A DNA stretch of 47,743 nt, taken from positions 1 to 47,743 of the IMG/VR virus record IMGVR_UViG_3300030390_002582. The stretch is one strand, 5' to 3'. Source of the stretch: a virus. The notes below the pieces were generated by a model, which had not been told where the DNA came from, made no database searches, and worked only from the letters and a program-made list of their open reading frames with translations. Position 1 is the stretch's first letter. Each line of letters opens with the position of its first letter. Shown in pieces: positions 15,833 through 24,046 of this stretch. The position numbers were made by a program, and so were the translations under genes.

Positions 15833-17309
15833 CGTTGGTGCTCTCGGTTGTGGTGGATGGCTGAGCGTTTTGCTGCCCAGCCCCGGAGACCTTGCGGGCG
15901 TCGTAATCGAACACCAGCCCGGCCTTGTCTACCTTGTCGAAGTGGGTTGCGAACCGGTCCAGAACCTCGTCCGGGTCGGTGTATCCCATCTCGCGCAGGG
16001 CATCGTCTGGCGTCAGCAGCCCAAGCCGCATGCGATCCTTGATCACCGATACCTCGGCGCTCGGATCAACCATGTCGCGGCGCGGCGGAACCCATTCGGA
16101 CCCTGCCTCCTCGAGCACTCCGCCTGTTGTCAGTGCCTGCGCCTCCATGAACCAGCGCCAGACCTGTTCGCACAGCTGCGGAATCATCATTCGCCACTGC
16201 CAGACGTCGACGCGCCGGGCAAAGTGCAGCCAGCCCATGCGGCCGCTCGAAAAGTTCACGCCTTTCAGGTCGCCGGTTAGCAGTTCGTAGGGAATGCCCA
16301 GCCCGACGGACACCGCATGCAGCGCCTGCCAGGAATAGGTGCTGTAACCGTTGAAGGTCGGCGGAGTGCCGAACTTGACGTCTTCGCCCATCGATAGGCG
16401 CTGAATCAGGCCGGGCTCTACCCGGTCAATCAGCGGATGTTTCGTGGTTCCAGATACGCCGTCGCCTTCGGTGACGAACGCAGCGAAGCAGGCGGCAATC
16501 TTGGCCTGCTCCATCACCGCATCTTCCATCTCGTCGAAGTTGCGCATGCGCTGCATGACAGGCGCGAGCCAGGTGTAGCCGCGAGCCTGCCCAGGCCGGC
16601 GAGGCATGAAGATGTGCAAGACGTCCTCAGCCGGCACACGGCGCGAAGTCATCGACACGAGGCCGGCTACTGCGCCGGGGTGCTCATCGAACAGCCAGTA
16701 GGCCGCCCTGCGCCCCAGTGCGTCGAACTCGATACCTTGAATGATCTGGTTGCCGCCGTTCTTGCCGACCTTCATCTCGTCGAGGAAGTCAGGCTCGATA
16801 ACCTGTAGCTGCATCGGCACCGGCAATCCGTCGGAGCTGAAGCGGCGGCGCCGGCGAATCAGGCACTCGCCCGCCTCGGCCACCGTCTCCATGACCTTGT
16901 GCTGCAGGCCGTAGAAGTTCTCCAGCCCGTCAGCATCGCAGGCCGTGGTTTCGCCCCACTGAGCCCACAAGGCCGACAGTTTCTTGTTGGCTCGCGTGCT
17001 TTTGGCTTTTGGCCGCGGCACGATGCCAGCCCCGATCACGTTGTCCGCGATCCCGGTGATGGCTCGCTCTGCGTAAGGGTTGTTCCGGCGCATGTCGCGA
17101 GCCCGGTTGCGCAGCCTGGCGAGTGCCGGGCCGTTCTCCGCGTTCGCGTCAGTGCCAGAGGCGCGCCAGCCTTCATTCCTTCGGCCGCCTGCCGCACCTT
17201 CGAACCGGCGCGTGATCATGTCAGTCGCCAGTTCTGCCTTAGCTTTCTTCAGGCGCAACTCGGCGCGTCTCGCGGCTCGGCCGGGAAACCAATCGTCGAA
17301 CTTGCCCAT
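15804..17309 (-). CDS. Portal protein (lambda family)
   Basis: The 501-residue protein has the lambda-type portal pattern. It has a basic N-terminus, RDMRRNNPYAERAITGIADN (about 72-91), PGQARGYTWLAPVMQRMRNF, the GEDVKFGTPPTF segment, and SVGLGIPYELLTGDLKGVNF followed by SSGRMGW. Twelve copies form the connector through which DNA enters the head. An AAGG ribosome site lies 8 bases before the start. It follows the gpW-like gene by 1 base and overlaps the protease-capsid gene. Confidence 0.93.
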   Translation of the reverse strand: MGKFDDWFPGRAARRAELRLKKAKAELATDMITRRFEGAAGGRRNEGWRASGTDANAENGPALARLRNRARDMRRNNPYAERAITGIADNVIGAGIVPRPKAKSTRANKKLSALWAQWGETTACDADGLENFYGLQHKVMETVAEAGECLIRRRRRFSSDGLPVPMQLQVIEPDFLDEMKVGKNGGNQIIQGIEFDALGRRAAYWLFDEHPGAVAGLVSMTSRRVPAEDVLHIFMPRRPGQARGYTWLAPVMQRMRNFDEMEDAVMEQAKIAACFAAFVTEGDGVSGTTKHPLIDRVEPGLIQRLSMGEDVKFGTPPTFNGYSTYSWQALHAVSVGLGIPYELLTGDLKGVNFSSGRMGWLHFARRVDVWQWRMMIPQLCEQVWRWFMEAQALTTGGVLEEAGSEWVPPRRDMVDPSAEVSVIKDRMRLGLLTPDDALREMGYTDPDEVLDRFATHFDKVDKAGLVFDYDARKVSGAGQQNAQPSTTTESTNDDGSDDQDA

Positions 17310-17310
17310 G

Positions 17311-17517
17311 TCAGTAACCTTTAGAGAAGGATGCGAAGCTGCGACCGCGACATGCGTCGTTGCCGGGTTGCTCGAGATCGCCTTCCATCAGGCGAAGCGT
17401 GCGGATCATTTCGTCAAGCGACCGGTAGGTGACGCTGCGGTCGGCGTAGCGCACCATCAGTTCACCGCCTGCGATGGCTTCCTTCAGCGTGTTGTATTGC
17501 TCGAGAGTGAAAGCCAT
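17311..17517 (-). CDS. gpW-like head-tail joining protein
   Basis: From ATG 17517, which shares one base with the terminase stop and lies 6 bases after GGAG, the 68-residue protein starts MAFTLEQYNTLKEAIAGGEL and continues VRYADRSVTYRSLDEMIRTL. This is the gpW pattern: two helices around a beta hairpin. In lambda, gpW closes the portal after packaging and begins the tail attachment site. The order terminase large subunit - gpW - portal is exactly that of lambda A-W-B. Confidence 0.85.
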   Translation of the reverse strand: MAFTLEQYNTLKEAIAGGELMVRYADRSVTYRSLDEMIRTLRLMEGDLEQPGNDACRGRSFASFSKGY

Positions 17518-19442
17518 CACTTTCTCCAGTAGGACGACTGCACCCGCGGGCGCTCGTCGTTCGGTTGTGTTTCAGGGCTGCTTGGGTCGATGGCGTCAAG
17601 GTTCAGGCCGAACCGCTGCTCACTGATGCGAAGCGCGGCAGTGGCATACACGAAGCAGTCCAGCGCTTCGTTGCGCCTGCCGTTCGCATCCCACCGATAA
17701 ACCCGCTGTCCGCCAGTGATCTTCAGTCGCTTGGTTTCAGCCGTGAGCTGCTTCAGCTCCGACTCATCGCAAATGTCGTCATTGGCCGGGAAGTGGATCG
17801 CGCCTGGCTGCATGTCTCCTGCCTGGCTGCGCGCGGTATCGACGCCGAGGCGCAAGCGGCTGTAGATCAGCTCCTTGGCGTTGTCGGTGCCGACCTCGGT
17901 CAGGTAAACGCCCGCCTTGCTGCGCGTGCGCGGCATGTTGGCGATTGGCTTTCCGTAGATGTTGGCGCCGCGGATCGGTATCACCCACGTCACGCCGTGC
18001 TTACGGCTTTCGGCGTATACCTCGTCGGTGTAGTGACCGCCTGAGTCCCAGCACCAACGGTCAACCTTCAAGGTCAGCCCGTCAGGGCGCGTGAACTGCC
18101 GATGCAGCTCTAGCCCTACCTTGCGGCGAAGCTCTTCGCTGGCCGGGTCGCCATGCAGGATGAAGCGATGGACGAGCCAGCACTCTTCGCCAGCGCCAAA
18201 CGCCCACACACGGCCTTCGTAGCGGTCGTCCTGCGTGTCGATGCCGCCCATGAGCGCAACGGCTCGAGCAGGCAGCTGCGGGTACACCTCACGGCGCCCG
18301 TAAAGCGTCTCCCACTCGACCTTGTCACCCTCGTCTTCGTCGAACGTCTCGCCAAGCGTGGTGTTGATGAAGGTCTTGAGCTTGTTTCGGTCGTCCTTCG
18401 CCTTGTAGAAGTCGAGAACTACGCGCCCCCAGGTCGTGAACGGGCTGTAGGCCGTCCAGATATGGAAGGTCAGCGAGTCGGGCGTGGGTATTACGTCGCC
18501 GTCAGCGTTGAAATAGTCGAGCCCGTCGCGGGTCCAGATGCCGGTTTTCTCGCAGATCCAGCGGCCTTTGCCGTGCTGGTCCTGCATTTCGTGCTGCTGA
18601 ACAACGCAACCGTTGTGTTCGCAGACGTACCAGGCATTGACCGGGCTTTCCGGGTCCCACTTGATGCCGAAGGAACAATCCTTGCCGCCCCACTTCAGGA
18701 ACTGCTCAGCCTGGCAGTGAGGGCATGGCACGTTGAGCCGGAACAGGTGCGGCGATTCGCTTGCCGCTGCCTCGATCTGGCAGGTGCCTTTGATCTTTGG
18801 GGTAGAGCCTCGTATCGACTTCGGGAAGGTTGAACCCTCAATCCGCTTGTCGCCAAGGAATGTCGGGCTGCCTTCCTTCTCGACGTCAGGCTCGAATGCG
18901 GCCAATTCGTCATAGATGATGGTGTCGACCGACTTCTCGCGGTAGTTCTTCGCCGCCGCGCCACCAAGGCACCAGAGCTGCTTGCTGTGGCTGAATCGCT
19001 TGGTGTCCAGCGTGTTGTCGCGGTGCTTCTTTCCGTACCAGGGCGCTAGCGCGTAGATGCTCGGCACGTCGCGGATCATCGTCTCGACGTGGGCTTTCAT
19101 GAAGCCGGCCGCTGCGCCATCGGTAGGCAGCAGTAGCAGGATGTTCCGGCGCTTGTGCTCAATCTGATAGGCCGAGGCCGCCAGCAGCATCTTGGAGTAT
19201 CCGACACGCGCCGACTTGATCACGTTAACGGTGCGGATCTCGTCATTGCCCATCGCGTTTAGGATGGCAATCTGAAACGGCAGCGTTTCCCAGCGGCCCT
19301 CCTGATAGGACGACTCGCTGGACAGGTAGAAGTTTTCATCTGCCCATTCGACGGGCGTCATTGGCACCGGGCGCGACAGCGGAACCAGGCCGAGACGAAT
19401 AGCCCCGGCCAGTTCGTCAATCTGTGGCGTCGATAAATTCAT
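17517..19442 (-). CDS. Terminase large subunit (lambda gpA family)
   Basis: The protein is about 641 residues from ATG 19442 (a start at 19466 is possible). N-terminal VEWADENFYLSSESSYQEG and the ATPase motifs KSARVGYSK (Walker-A region) and TIIYDELAAFE (Walker B) are characteristic of the GpA family. A CPHCQ...C zinc-binding stretch follows (about 240-290). The nuclease half includes MGGIDTQDDRYEGRVWAFG and ends with AETKRLKITGGQ. It powers DNA translocation into the prohead and cuts concatemers. This family generally packages from cos sites. Its start overlaps the small subunit by about 26 bp. Confidence 0.94.
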   Translation of the reverse strand: MNLSTPQIDELAGAIRLGLVPLSRPVPMTPVEWADENFYLSSESSYQEGRWETLPFQIAILNAMGNDEIRTVNVIKSARVGYSKMLLAASAYQIEHKRRNILLLLPTDGAAAGFMKAHVETMIRDVPSIYALAPWYGKKHRDNTLDTKRFSHSKQLWCLGGAAAKNYREKSVDTIIYDELAAFEPDVEKEGSPTFLGDKRIEGSTFPKSIRGSTPKIKGTCQIEAAASESPHLFRLNVPCPHCQAEQFLKWGGKDCSFGIKWDPESPVNAWYVCEHNGCVVQQHEMQDQHGKGRWICEKTGIWTRDGLDYFNADGDVIPTPDSLTFHIWTAYSPFTTWGRVVLDFYKAKDDRNKLKTFINTTLGETFDEDEGDKVEWETLYGRREVYPQLPARAVALMGGIDTQDDRYEGRVWAFGAGEECWLVHRFILHGDPASEELRRKVGLELHRQFTRPDGLTLKVDRWCWDSGGHYTDEVYAESRKHGVTWVIPIRGANIYGKPIANMPRTRSKAGVYLTEVGTDNAKELIYSRLRLGVDTARSQAGDMQPGAIHFPANDDICDESELKQLTAETKRLKITGGQRVYRWDANGRRNEALDCFVYATAALRISEQRFGLNLDAIDPSSPETQPNDERPRVQSSYWRK

Positions 19443-19941
19443 TGAGCAGTCCAGGCAGGCGGTCATCTAGGGTCGCCGCCCGGTTGCGTGCCTTGGCCAG
19501 CTCGCGCTGTACCGATTCGATATGCCGGACCTCTAGGTCTGGATGGCGACGTTTCAACGTGAGTGGCAGCGTGTCGAGGATTGACCCGATCTCTGCGGAC
19601 AGGCGCGACAGCACGAACGTCGCAAACTCTGTCGGCACCGACTTGCGCTTGGTGATGTCGTTCTTCAGTTCCTGGCCTTCAGCCTGGGCCGCGGTCAGGC
19701 GAAGGCGCTCGACCTCTAGGCGCTTGGCTGTGTCGCCGTCATCGTCTTCATCGCTTGGCGGTTCCGGCCGGACTTGGCCGCTCCCGATCCCGCGCAAATA
19801 TCGGATATATGCCAATCGGCAGGCGTCAACATCCAGTCCGCCAGCACCCTTGGAGCTAGGCAGGACGCCGTCTGTGAGCAGGTTGCGGACTTGCCGGTCG
19901 CTCAGATCGAGGTGCGCTGCGACTTCGACTTGAGTTGCCAT
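19417..19941 (-). CDS. Terminase small subunit
   Basis: The 174-residue protein starts with a helix-turn-helix (MATQVEVAAHLDLSDRQVRN, then LLTDGVLPSSKG) like the winged-helix DNA-binding domain of lambda Nu1. An acidic linker (PEPPSDEDDDGD) and long helices for oligomer contact follow (ELKNDITKRKSVPTEFATFV). It should recognise the packaging site and hand it to the large subunit, with which it overlaps. A pair of direct repeats upstream could be its binding site. Confidence 0.88.
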   Translation of the reverse strand: MATQVEVAAHLDLSDRQVRNLLTDGVLPSSKGAGGLDVDACRLAYIRYLRGIGSGQVRPEPPSDEDDDGDTAKRLEVERLRLTAAQAEGQELKNDITKRKSVPTEFATFVLSRLSAEIGSILDTLPLTLKRRHPDLEVRHIESVQRELAKARNRAATLDDRLPGLLNEFIDATD

Positions 19942-20026
19942 GCGTGTCCATCCCGGAACCGGAAGCGGTCCAGCCAGAAAAAGTTCGTATGAAGTTAAAG
20001 GGCGCGGCGCGAATTACCCGCAGTGG

Positions 20027-20061
20027 GCCACCCCCTCAGGAGGACCCAATGCCACCCCCTC
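20027..20061. repeat. Direct repeat pair, possible terminase/cos element
   Basis: GCCACCCCCTC occurs at 20027-20037 and again at 20051-20061, 24 bp apart, in the 148-bp gene-free stretch just upstream of the small terminase gene. Packaging sites of lambda-type phages lie in this position and carry repeated small-subunit binding sites. The stretch also has a small hairpin (GCACC-GTACT-GGTGC, about 20070-20085). No cohesive-end sequence can be identified by eye. Confidence 0.4.
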
Positions 20062-20089
20062 TAGGCAGGTTTGCACCGTACTGGTGCGG

Positions 20090-20785
20090 CTAGCGGGCCA
20101 TCAGCGTGGCTTTCTGGAACGCATCAGCGAACTCTGCATCGAAGTTCGCCTTCACGATGTTCTCTGCGATCTTGAAGAAGGGGACGCGCACCCTATAGCT
20201 AGGCGCACTGGTGAAGATGAAGACAGGACGCACGCCGTAGCCCTTACCGAACCGCTTGCGCTCCCATATGCCAGCCTCTCCATCTACCTCGCCAGCGAAG
20301 TACTTGCTGGCTCTGGTCTTCTTGCCTACTGGCGCTGCCTTGTTCGGGTCAACCGCCTTGAGCACACGTCGAGCGAATGAACCTTTGACGTTGCCGCTCT
20401 GGTCTAGGTACGCCTTGTTGGGCATAGCGTACTGGCCCGGTTTCATCAGCCCCTTGGCTATCAGTGCCTTCTCGAATCGCTTAGGCCTTCGAGTTGACCC
20501 GTATATGGATGCCTTCAGGTACTTCTCAGCAGGTACGCCGGCGCCCTGATCCTTCACCCCAACAATGGACTGGAGGGTCGTCTTGTTGGCAGGCCTGACG
20601 AACAGGCTATTCAGCGTGCTCTTAGTGGGCCTATCGAACCGCTTTGCCATCACCTTGTACTCACCCTTCTCCACCATCTTGGCGAGAGTGGTTAGCGTGA
20701 GGGCCAGCGCAAATGGCACCTGTTTAGCGCTTGCCTCTAGCTTGTCCTGTGCCTCTTTGAGGCCGGGCGTTCTGATAGTGATCAT
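20090..20785 (-). CDS. Minor tail / neck-like structural protein
   Basis: From ATG 20785, after a strong GGGAGGAGGG ribosome site, the 231-residue protein starts MITIRTPGLKEAQDKLEASA and is basic and mixed alpha/beta. It contains FDRPTKSTLNSLFVRPANK and ends with KIAENIVKANFDAEFADAFQ. This resembles gpZ/HK97-gp10-like tail-completion proteins, but it lies upstream of the terminase instead of after the portal. Function is tentative. Confidence 0.5.
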   Translation of the reverse strand: MITIRTPGLKEAQDKLEASAKQVPFALALTLTTLAKMVEKGEYKVMAKRFDRPTKSTLNSLFVRPANKTTLQSIVGVKDQGAGVPAEKYLKASIYGSTRRPKRFEKALIAKGLMKPGQYAMPNKAYLDQSGNVKGSFARRVLKAVDPNKAAPVGKKTRASKYFAGEVDGEAGIWERKRFGKGYGVRPVFIFTSAPSYRVRVPFFKIAENIVKANFDAEFADAFQKATLMAR

Positions 20786-20881
20786 TCCACTCCCTCCTCC
20801 CACATCTCCAGGCCTCACAGATGAGCAGGCCACATAGGCAGGCTATTAGGTAGGCAGATAGGAGGTAGGCGTGAGCGCGTC

Positions 20882-21046
20882 TCATGATGGCAATACCGCC
20901 TGTACCGGAACGAACATACCCAGCACAGCCGCTCGCCCTTCCTCAGTGCTCAGCATCTGCTTTGCCCACTCTCGCGCCTCAACCATCTCTTCAGGATGGT
21001 CGCGCTCGAGTTGTGCCCCAAGCTCGTCGAAGTCAGTGTTCGCCAT
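20882..21046 (-). CDS. Small protein in the holin operon, unknown
   Basis: A 54-residue ORF starts MANTDFDELGAQLERDHPEE and ends GMFVPVQAVLPS. AAGGTG precedes the start, and it overlaps the holin stop by 14 bp, which suggests translational coupling. It is acidic and helical with no membrane segment. It is too short to assign, but its place next to the holin genes hints at a lysis or packaging accessory. Confidence 0.5.
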   Translation of the reverse strand: MANTDFDELGAQLERDHPEEMVEAREWAKQMLSTEEGRAAVLGMFVPVQAVLPS

Positions 21047-21251
21047 CTCCAGTCACCTTCGGTTGAGGGATGTTCCGAGCAATCGCAGCAGCCATACCCA
21101 GCACCATGTTCATGCTGGCCCACAGGATCGGACTGATATGCCCGTCGAACGCTACCCATGCACCGGCTGCTGCGTTAAGCGCTGCGGTCAGGATGGCGAA
21201 CTGCACACTGGTGAGGCGCCAGGATTTGCGCCATTCAGGGATAAGGTTCAT
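21033..21251 (-). CDS. Putative holin (DUF7940-like)
   Basis: The 72-residue protein starts MNLIPEWRKSWRLTSVQFAI and has two hydrophobic stretches (TSVQFAILTAALNAAAGAW and ISPILWASMNMVLGMAAAIA) with a charged C-terminus. The NLIPEWR-W-R-SVQ start is typical of a small phage membrane family often labelled holin. It would form membrane lesions that release the endolysin at the lysis time. It overlaps the preceding coiled-coil membrane protein by 4 bp. Confidence 0.7.
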   Translation of the reverse strand: MNLIPEWRKSWRLTSVQFAILTAALNAAAGAWVAFDGHISPILWASMNMVLGMAAAIARNIPQPKVTGDGEH

Positions 21252-21562
21252 GAGCCGAACCCCTTAGCCACGAACGGCCATAGCTTGTCGAACACTGCCA
21301 CCAGCACCACACCGGCACCGATGCCGTAGGTGAGCTTGGTACTCAACGTGTCGACCTTCCCTGCTACCTCGTCCTGGCTCTCTCCGATTGCGGTGAGCTG
21401 GCGGGTCATGTGCTCGAACTGCTGCTCAAGCTTGGTCAGGCGATTGGGCGATTGCGCATGGTCGCGGTCGAATCGATCAAGGCGGTGCCGGGTTACGGCT
21501 GCCTCTTGCTCCAAGGCACCGACTCGCTCATGCACTGTTCTGCCCTCATGGCTGTCGGTCAT
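21248..21562 (-). CDS. Coiled-coil membrane protein, holin accessory
   Basis: The 104-residue protein has a long N-terminal coiled coil (VHERVGALEQEAAVTRHRLD to SQDEVAGKVDTLSTKL) and a C-terminal membrane segment (YGIGAGVVLVAVFDKLWPFV). This XhlA-like layout is common in phage lysis cassettes. With the adjacent DUF7940-like protein it probably forms a two-component holin or holin/antiholin system. It is the first gene of the late operon after a 374-bp noncoding leader. Confidence 0.62.
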   Translation of the reverse strand: MTDSHEGRTVHERVGALEQEAAVTRHRLDRFDRDHAQSPNRLTKLEQQFEHMTRQLTAIGESQDEVAGKVDTLSTKLTYGIGAGVVLVAVFDKLWPFVAKGFGS

Positions 21563-21648
21563 AGTGGAGTCTCGTGAATAAGTCCGGCCTCACACGCAGC
21601 AGCCATCCGCCTGAGGGCAAAGAGGCAGGCATGGGGCCGGAAACAAGA

Positions 21649-21673
21649 AAGCCCCGACACATGGCCGAGGCTT
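21649..21673 (-). terminator. Hairpin terminator in the late leader
   Basis: On the minus strand AAGCCTCGGC and GTCGGGGCTT form a 10-bp stem with G-T pairs around CATGT, followed by TCTTGTTT. It would stop transcripts entering the late genes unless antiterminated. Confidence 0.62.
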
Positions 21674-21780
21674 GTAATGAAAATCCGCGCGATTTGTGCA
21701 TGCAGGCAGAGGCATGGCGGATGTGTTGAATTGGTGCGCTGGGTAGGTGAGCCCTGATCTGACCGTTCGCGCATAACGAC

Positions 21781-21815
21781 GAAGCCCCGACCAGATTGCT
21801 CTGAGCCGGGGCTTC
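21781..21815. terminator. Perfect 9-bp hairpin in the late leader
   Basis: GAAGCCCCG and CGGGGCTTC pair perfectly across a 17-base loop. No T run follows on either strand, so it may be a pause or regulatory structure rather than a full terminator. Confidence 0.5.
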
Positions 21816-21862
21816 ATGTGTTCAGTGTCATTCCTTAACGCGTAAATCGGTCAGGATGGCTT

Positions 21863-21892
21863 ACTTTAGGCTCATTGGCTTACTAAATGCAA
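21863..21892 (-). promoter_or_regulatory. Candidate late promoter
   Basis: On the minus strand TTGCAT (-35), an 18-base spacer and TAAAGT (-10) lie about 45 bases upstream of the first leader hairpin. Matches to the consensus are partial. Position supports it more than sequence. Confidence 0.3.
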
Positions 21893-21936
21893 TAGGAGAT
21901 TGCAAATATCTTCGCGCTCGTGAGGATTCCTACCAA

Positions 21937-22482
21937 TCAAGCCGCCTGATCAGCAAGAATCCCCTCGGCCGCGAGGATTTCATGAGCCTCTACCAACGCC
22001 AGATCCACCTGCCGCTCCAAATCCCGGCGAATGTCACGGCGCCACCGCTCCAGCGTCTTCTGCGGGCGGCCGTCTTCATCCCAGTTATCCAGCACGTACC
22101 AGCTAGCCGGCAGCACATTGGTCGAGCGCTTGCCATCGATACCAGGCAGCTTCGGGAATGCCCAGGTAGCAGTCGCGCATTCCACGAACCGCTTCGGCGC
22201 TGGTGACTTCACGCGGCCTGCAACAGCCATCATTGAGGCGTGTTTGCGGTCAAGGTGCGTGCTGTACTTCGATGTCAGTGCATCCCATAGGTGAGCCGGA
22301 AGAGCTTTGTGGAGACGCCCGTGCACCCAACAGTCCGTGAGGAACGCCTCTTCCTTGCCGCAGATGGCGCCCGGCACCCGAGCTGCTTGAACCTTAGGCT
22401 CGAAGTCCACGCCCCCCGCGCTGTTGATGACCTCGGACGCCAGGGCGCGCACTACTGCGGAAACCACGTTCTGGTACATCAT
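21937..22482 (-). CDS. Candidate late-gene regulator in Q position
   Basis: The start at ATG 22482 overlaps the phosphoesterase stop as ATGA and has GGGAG upstream, giving 181 residues. It starts MMYQNVVSAVVRALASEVIN and contains TDCWVHGRLHKALPAHLWDA, a basic stretch (RKHASMMAVAGRVKSPAPKR) and a C-terminal helix (RRDIRRDLERQVDLALVEAH). I do not recognise a family. It is the last gene before the late leader with its promoter and terminator candidates, exactly where lambdoid phages encode the antiterminator Q. The assignment is positional. Confidence 0.45.
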   Translation of the reverse strand: MMYQNVVSAVVRALASEVINSAGGVDFEPKVQAARVPGAICGKEEAFLTDCWVHGRLHKALPAHLWDALTSKYSTHLDRKHASMMAVAGRVKSPAPKRFVECATATWAFPKLPGIDGKRSTNVLPASWYVLDNWDEDGRPQKTLERWRRDIRRDLERQVDLALVEAHEILAAEGILADQAA

Positions 22483-23618
22483 GCTGCTTCTCCCTTCACC
22501 ATGTCCGGGTTCACTGTGTGTCGCGCCACTTCGCCGTACTGCTCGTCCAGCACAATGCACTTCATGTCGCGGGGCGCTCGGTAGCCTCCCCAGCTCGCGT
22601 AGGCGTCTTTTGCGGCCAGCGTGCGTAATGATTCGACTGTGACGCCCGGATAGTCCTTGAGGCTCTGGTGATGGACATGACCGATCCACCAGTACCGGTG
22701 CGTGGTCTGGCCCCAGTCTTCGGCGCGATCTGCGGCCATGACGCCAGCCAGGCGGTCAGCCTTGCAGCTGTGGCCGTGGTGACAGCCGACCAATACCTTG
22801 CCGTGACGGAAGTACATGAAGCCGGCCGGGCTGGTGTCCACAGTGACGCGGGGTTCGTTGCGATACATGCCGGCGAGGGAATGCGAAAGCCACATCGCGC
22901 CGGTGTCGTCGTGGTTGCCGATCACGTTGATGACGTGGACCTTGCCGTGCTTGGTAAGCGCAGACTCGATGCACTGGAGCATGATCTTGATACCGACGCC
23001 GACCATCTTGGCGTACCGGCCATCCATATCGAGACTATGTTTTGACCGACTCGTCTGGCCTTCCATGTTGTCGGCATGGAACCAGTCTCCGAGGTTGATG
23101 ATGGTTGCCTTCTCACACGGCGGGGAATGCTCAACCAGGCGAGCCATGGCACCGCACTGGACGCGCTCAGCGATCTCTAGGTTCCAGTCTTCGCCCGTTT
23201 CCTCTGGCCAACTGAGCATTCCGACGTGCAGATCGCCAATTGGGTAGCAGGCCATGAGCCGATTGTTCAGGCTATGCGGCTCAGTAGTGCGCGCAGGCAG
23301 AACGGGAAGCTCGCCCAGCATCGCCTTGACGGCCTCCTGCATGAACTGCAGCTGACGCTCTGCATCCGGCGAGTATCGAGCCCATGTGTTCGTGACTTCG
23401 CCCTTCTCGTTGCGCTGTACTGTCACCTTGCCCATGGCGAACGCTTCGGGCGCCTGGACGGTCAGGCCGTGCTCGGGAGCAATCCCGACCTTTGCCAGTC
23501 GCGCCTTGTGAGCTGCCACCCGCCGAGGATGCAGGCCCAGGATCTCGGCCGCAGCAGTAACGGTGCGCCCCGTCAGCGCCGCTATAATTGTGTCGTCGTC
23601 GTGCTTGCGTGCGGCCAT
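22479..23618 (-). CDS. Phage metallophosphoesterase with N-terminal HTH
   Basis: From ATG 23618, after a GAGGA site and with a TAATG overlap to the HNH gene, the protein has 379 residues. The N-terminus looks like a helix-turn-helix (IIAALTGRTVTAAAEILGLH). The calcineurin-like motifs appear in order: GDLH (about 128-131), GDWFHADN, GNHDD (about 234), CHHGH and GHVHH. The Mn/Fe-binding residues are therefore complete. Such proteins occur in phage replication modules and may act as nucleases, phosphatases or repair factors. The DNA-binding N-terminus favours a nucleic-acid substrate. Confidence 0.8.
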   Translation of the reverse strand: MAARKHDDDTIIAALTGRTVTAAAEILGLHPRRVAAHKARLAKVGIAPEHGLTVQAPEAFAMGKVTVQRNEKGEVTNTWARYSPDAERQLQFMQEAVKAMLGELPVLPARTTEPHSLNNRLMACYPIGDLHVGMLSWPEETGEDWNLEIAERVQCGAMARLVEHSPPCEKATIINLGDWFHADNMEGQTSRSKHSLDMDGRYAKMVGVGIKIMLQCIESALTKHGKVHVINVIGNHDDTGAMWLSHSLAGMYRNEPRVTVDTSPAGFMYFRHGKVLVGCHHGHSCKADRLAGVMAADRAEDWGQTTHRYWWIGHVHHQSLKDYPGVTVESLRTLAAKDAYASWGGYRAPRDMKCIVLDEQYGEVARHTVNPDMVKGEAA

Positions 23619-24046
23619 TAGGCTGTCCTCTTCGATGCTCTGTATGAGCGTGACCACTCAATCTGGCAGGTCCTGCACGCCCTCCACCCCAGTTTCCTGA
23701 CGTAGACATTGTCCTCAGTGAGCGGGTGACCCTTGGCACAATGAGTCTTTGCCTTGTTCTCCTGCGCAAAGCCGCTGGCATCCTCACAATTTTCATTGTG
23801 GGTAACCGCTCGCAGGTGGCGCGGATTAACGCAGTCCCTCTGCTTGCAGAGATGGTCTATTTCTTTTTCCGGATATGGCGGAAGCTCGCCAACATGCAAC
23901 TCCCACGAAGCGCGGTGGGCGGCCATCGTCTTCCGGTTCATTACAAATCGCCCATATCCGTCTCTGTCTTTTCCGGCCTGCCAGATCCAGCATGGAGATA
24001 CATAACCTCGATCTTCCTGGCGGTACTTCTCGTGAAATCTCTTCAC
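23618..24046 (-). CDS. HNH endonuclease
   Basis: GTG 24046 overlaps the previous stop as GTGA and follows GGGAGGG, giving 142 residues. The core CWIWQAGKDRDGYGRF, AHRASWELHVG and EIDHLCKQRDCVNPRHLRAV is a classic HNH with Cys pairs and an IDHLC...C-NP-HL signature. A further CxxC-type zinc pair follows (CAKGHPL, CRTCQ). It could be a free-standing homing nuclease or serve packaging or recombination. Its overlaps with both neighbours suggest stable integration into the operon. Upstream extension to 24139 is not needed. Confidence 0.85.
   Translation of the reverse strand: MKRFHEKYRQEDRGYVSPCWIWQAGKDRDGYGRFVMNRKTMAAHRASWELHVGELPPYPEKEIDHLCKQRDCVNPRHLRAVTHNENCEDASGFAQENKAKTHCAKGHPLTEDNVYVRKLGWRACRTCQIEWSRSYRASKRTA

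Larger units (their letters stand above)
21563..21936 (-). promoter_or_regulatory. Late-operon leader, gene-free
   Basis: This 374-bp stretch between the candidate late regulator and the first late gene has no convincing ORF. It contains a weak promoter candidate and two hairpins. This is the order promoter - terminator - late genes seen in lambda pR'-tR', where Q must act to let transcription proceed. The role is inferred from layout. Confidence 0.45.

Noticed and set aside
13421-16042. An 873-codon open frame on the plus strand
   Set aside because: It lies opposite the capsid and portal genes, whose domains are clear. It is an antisense frame kept open by GC-rich codon bias.
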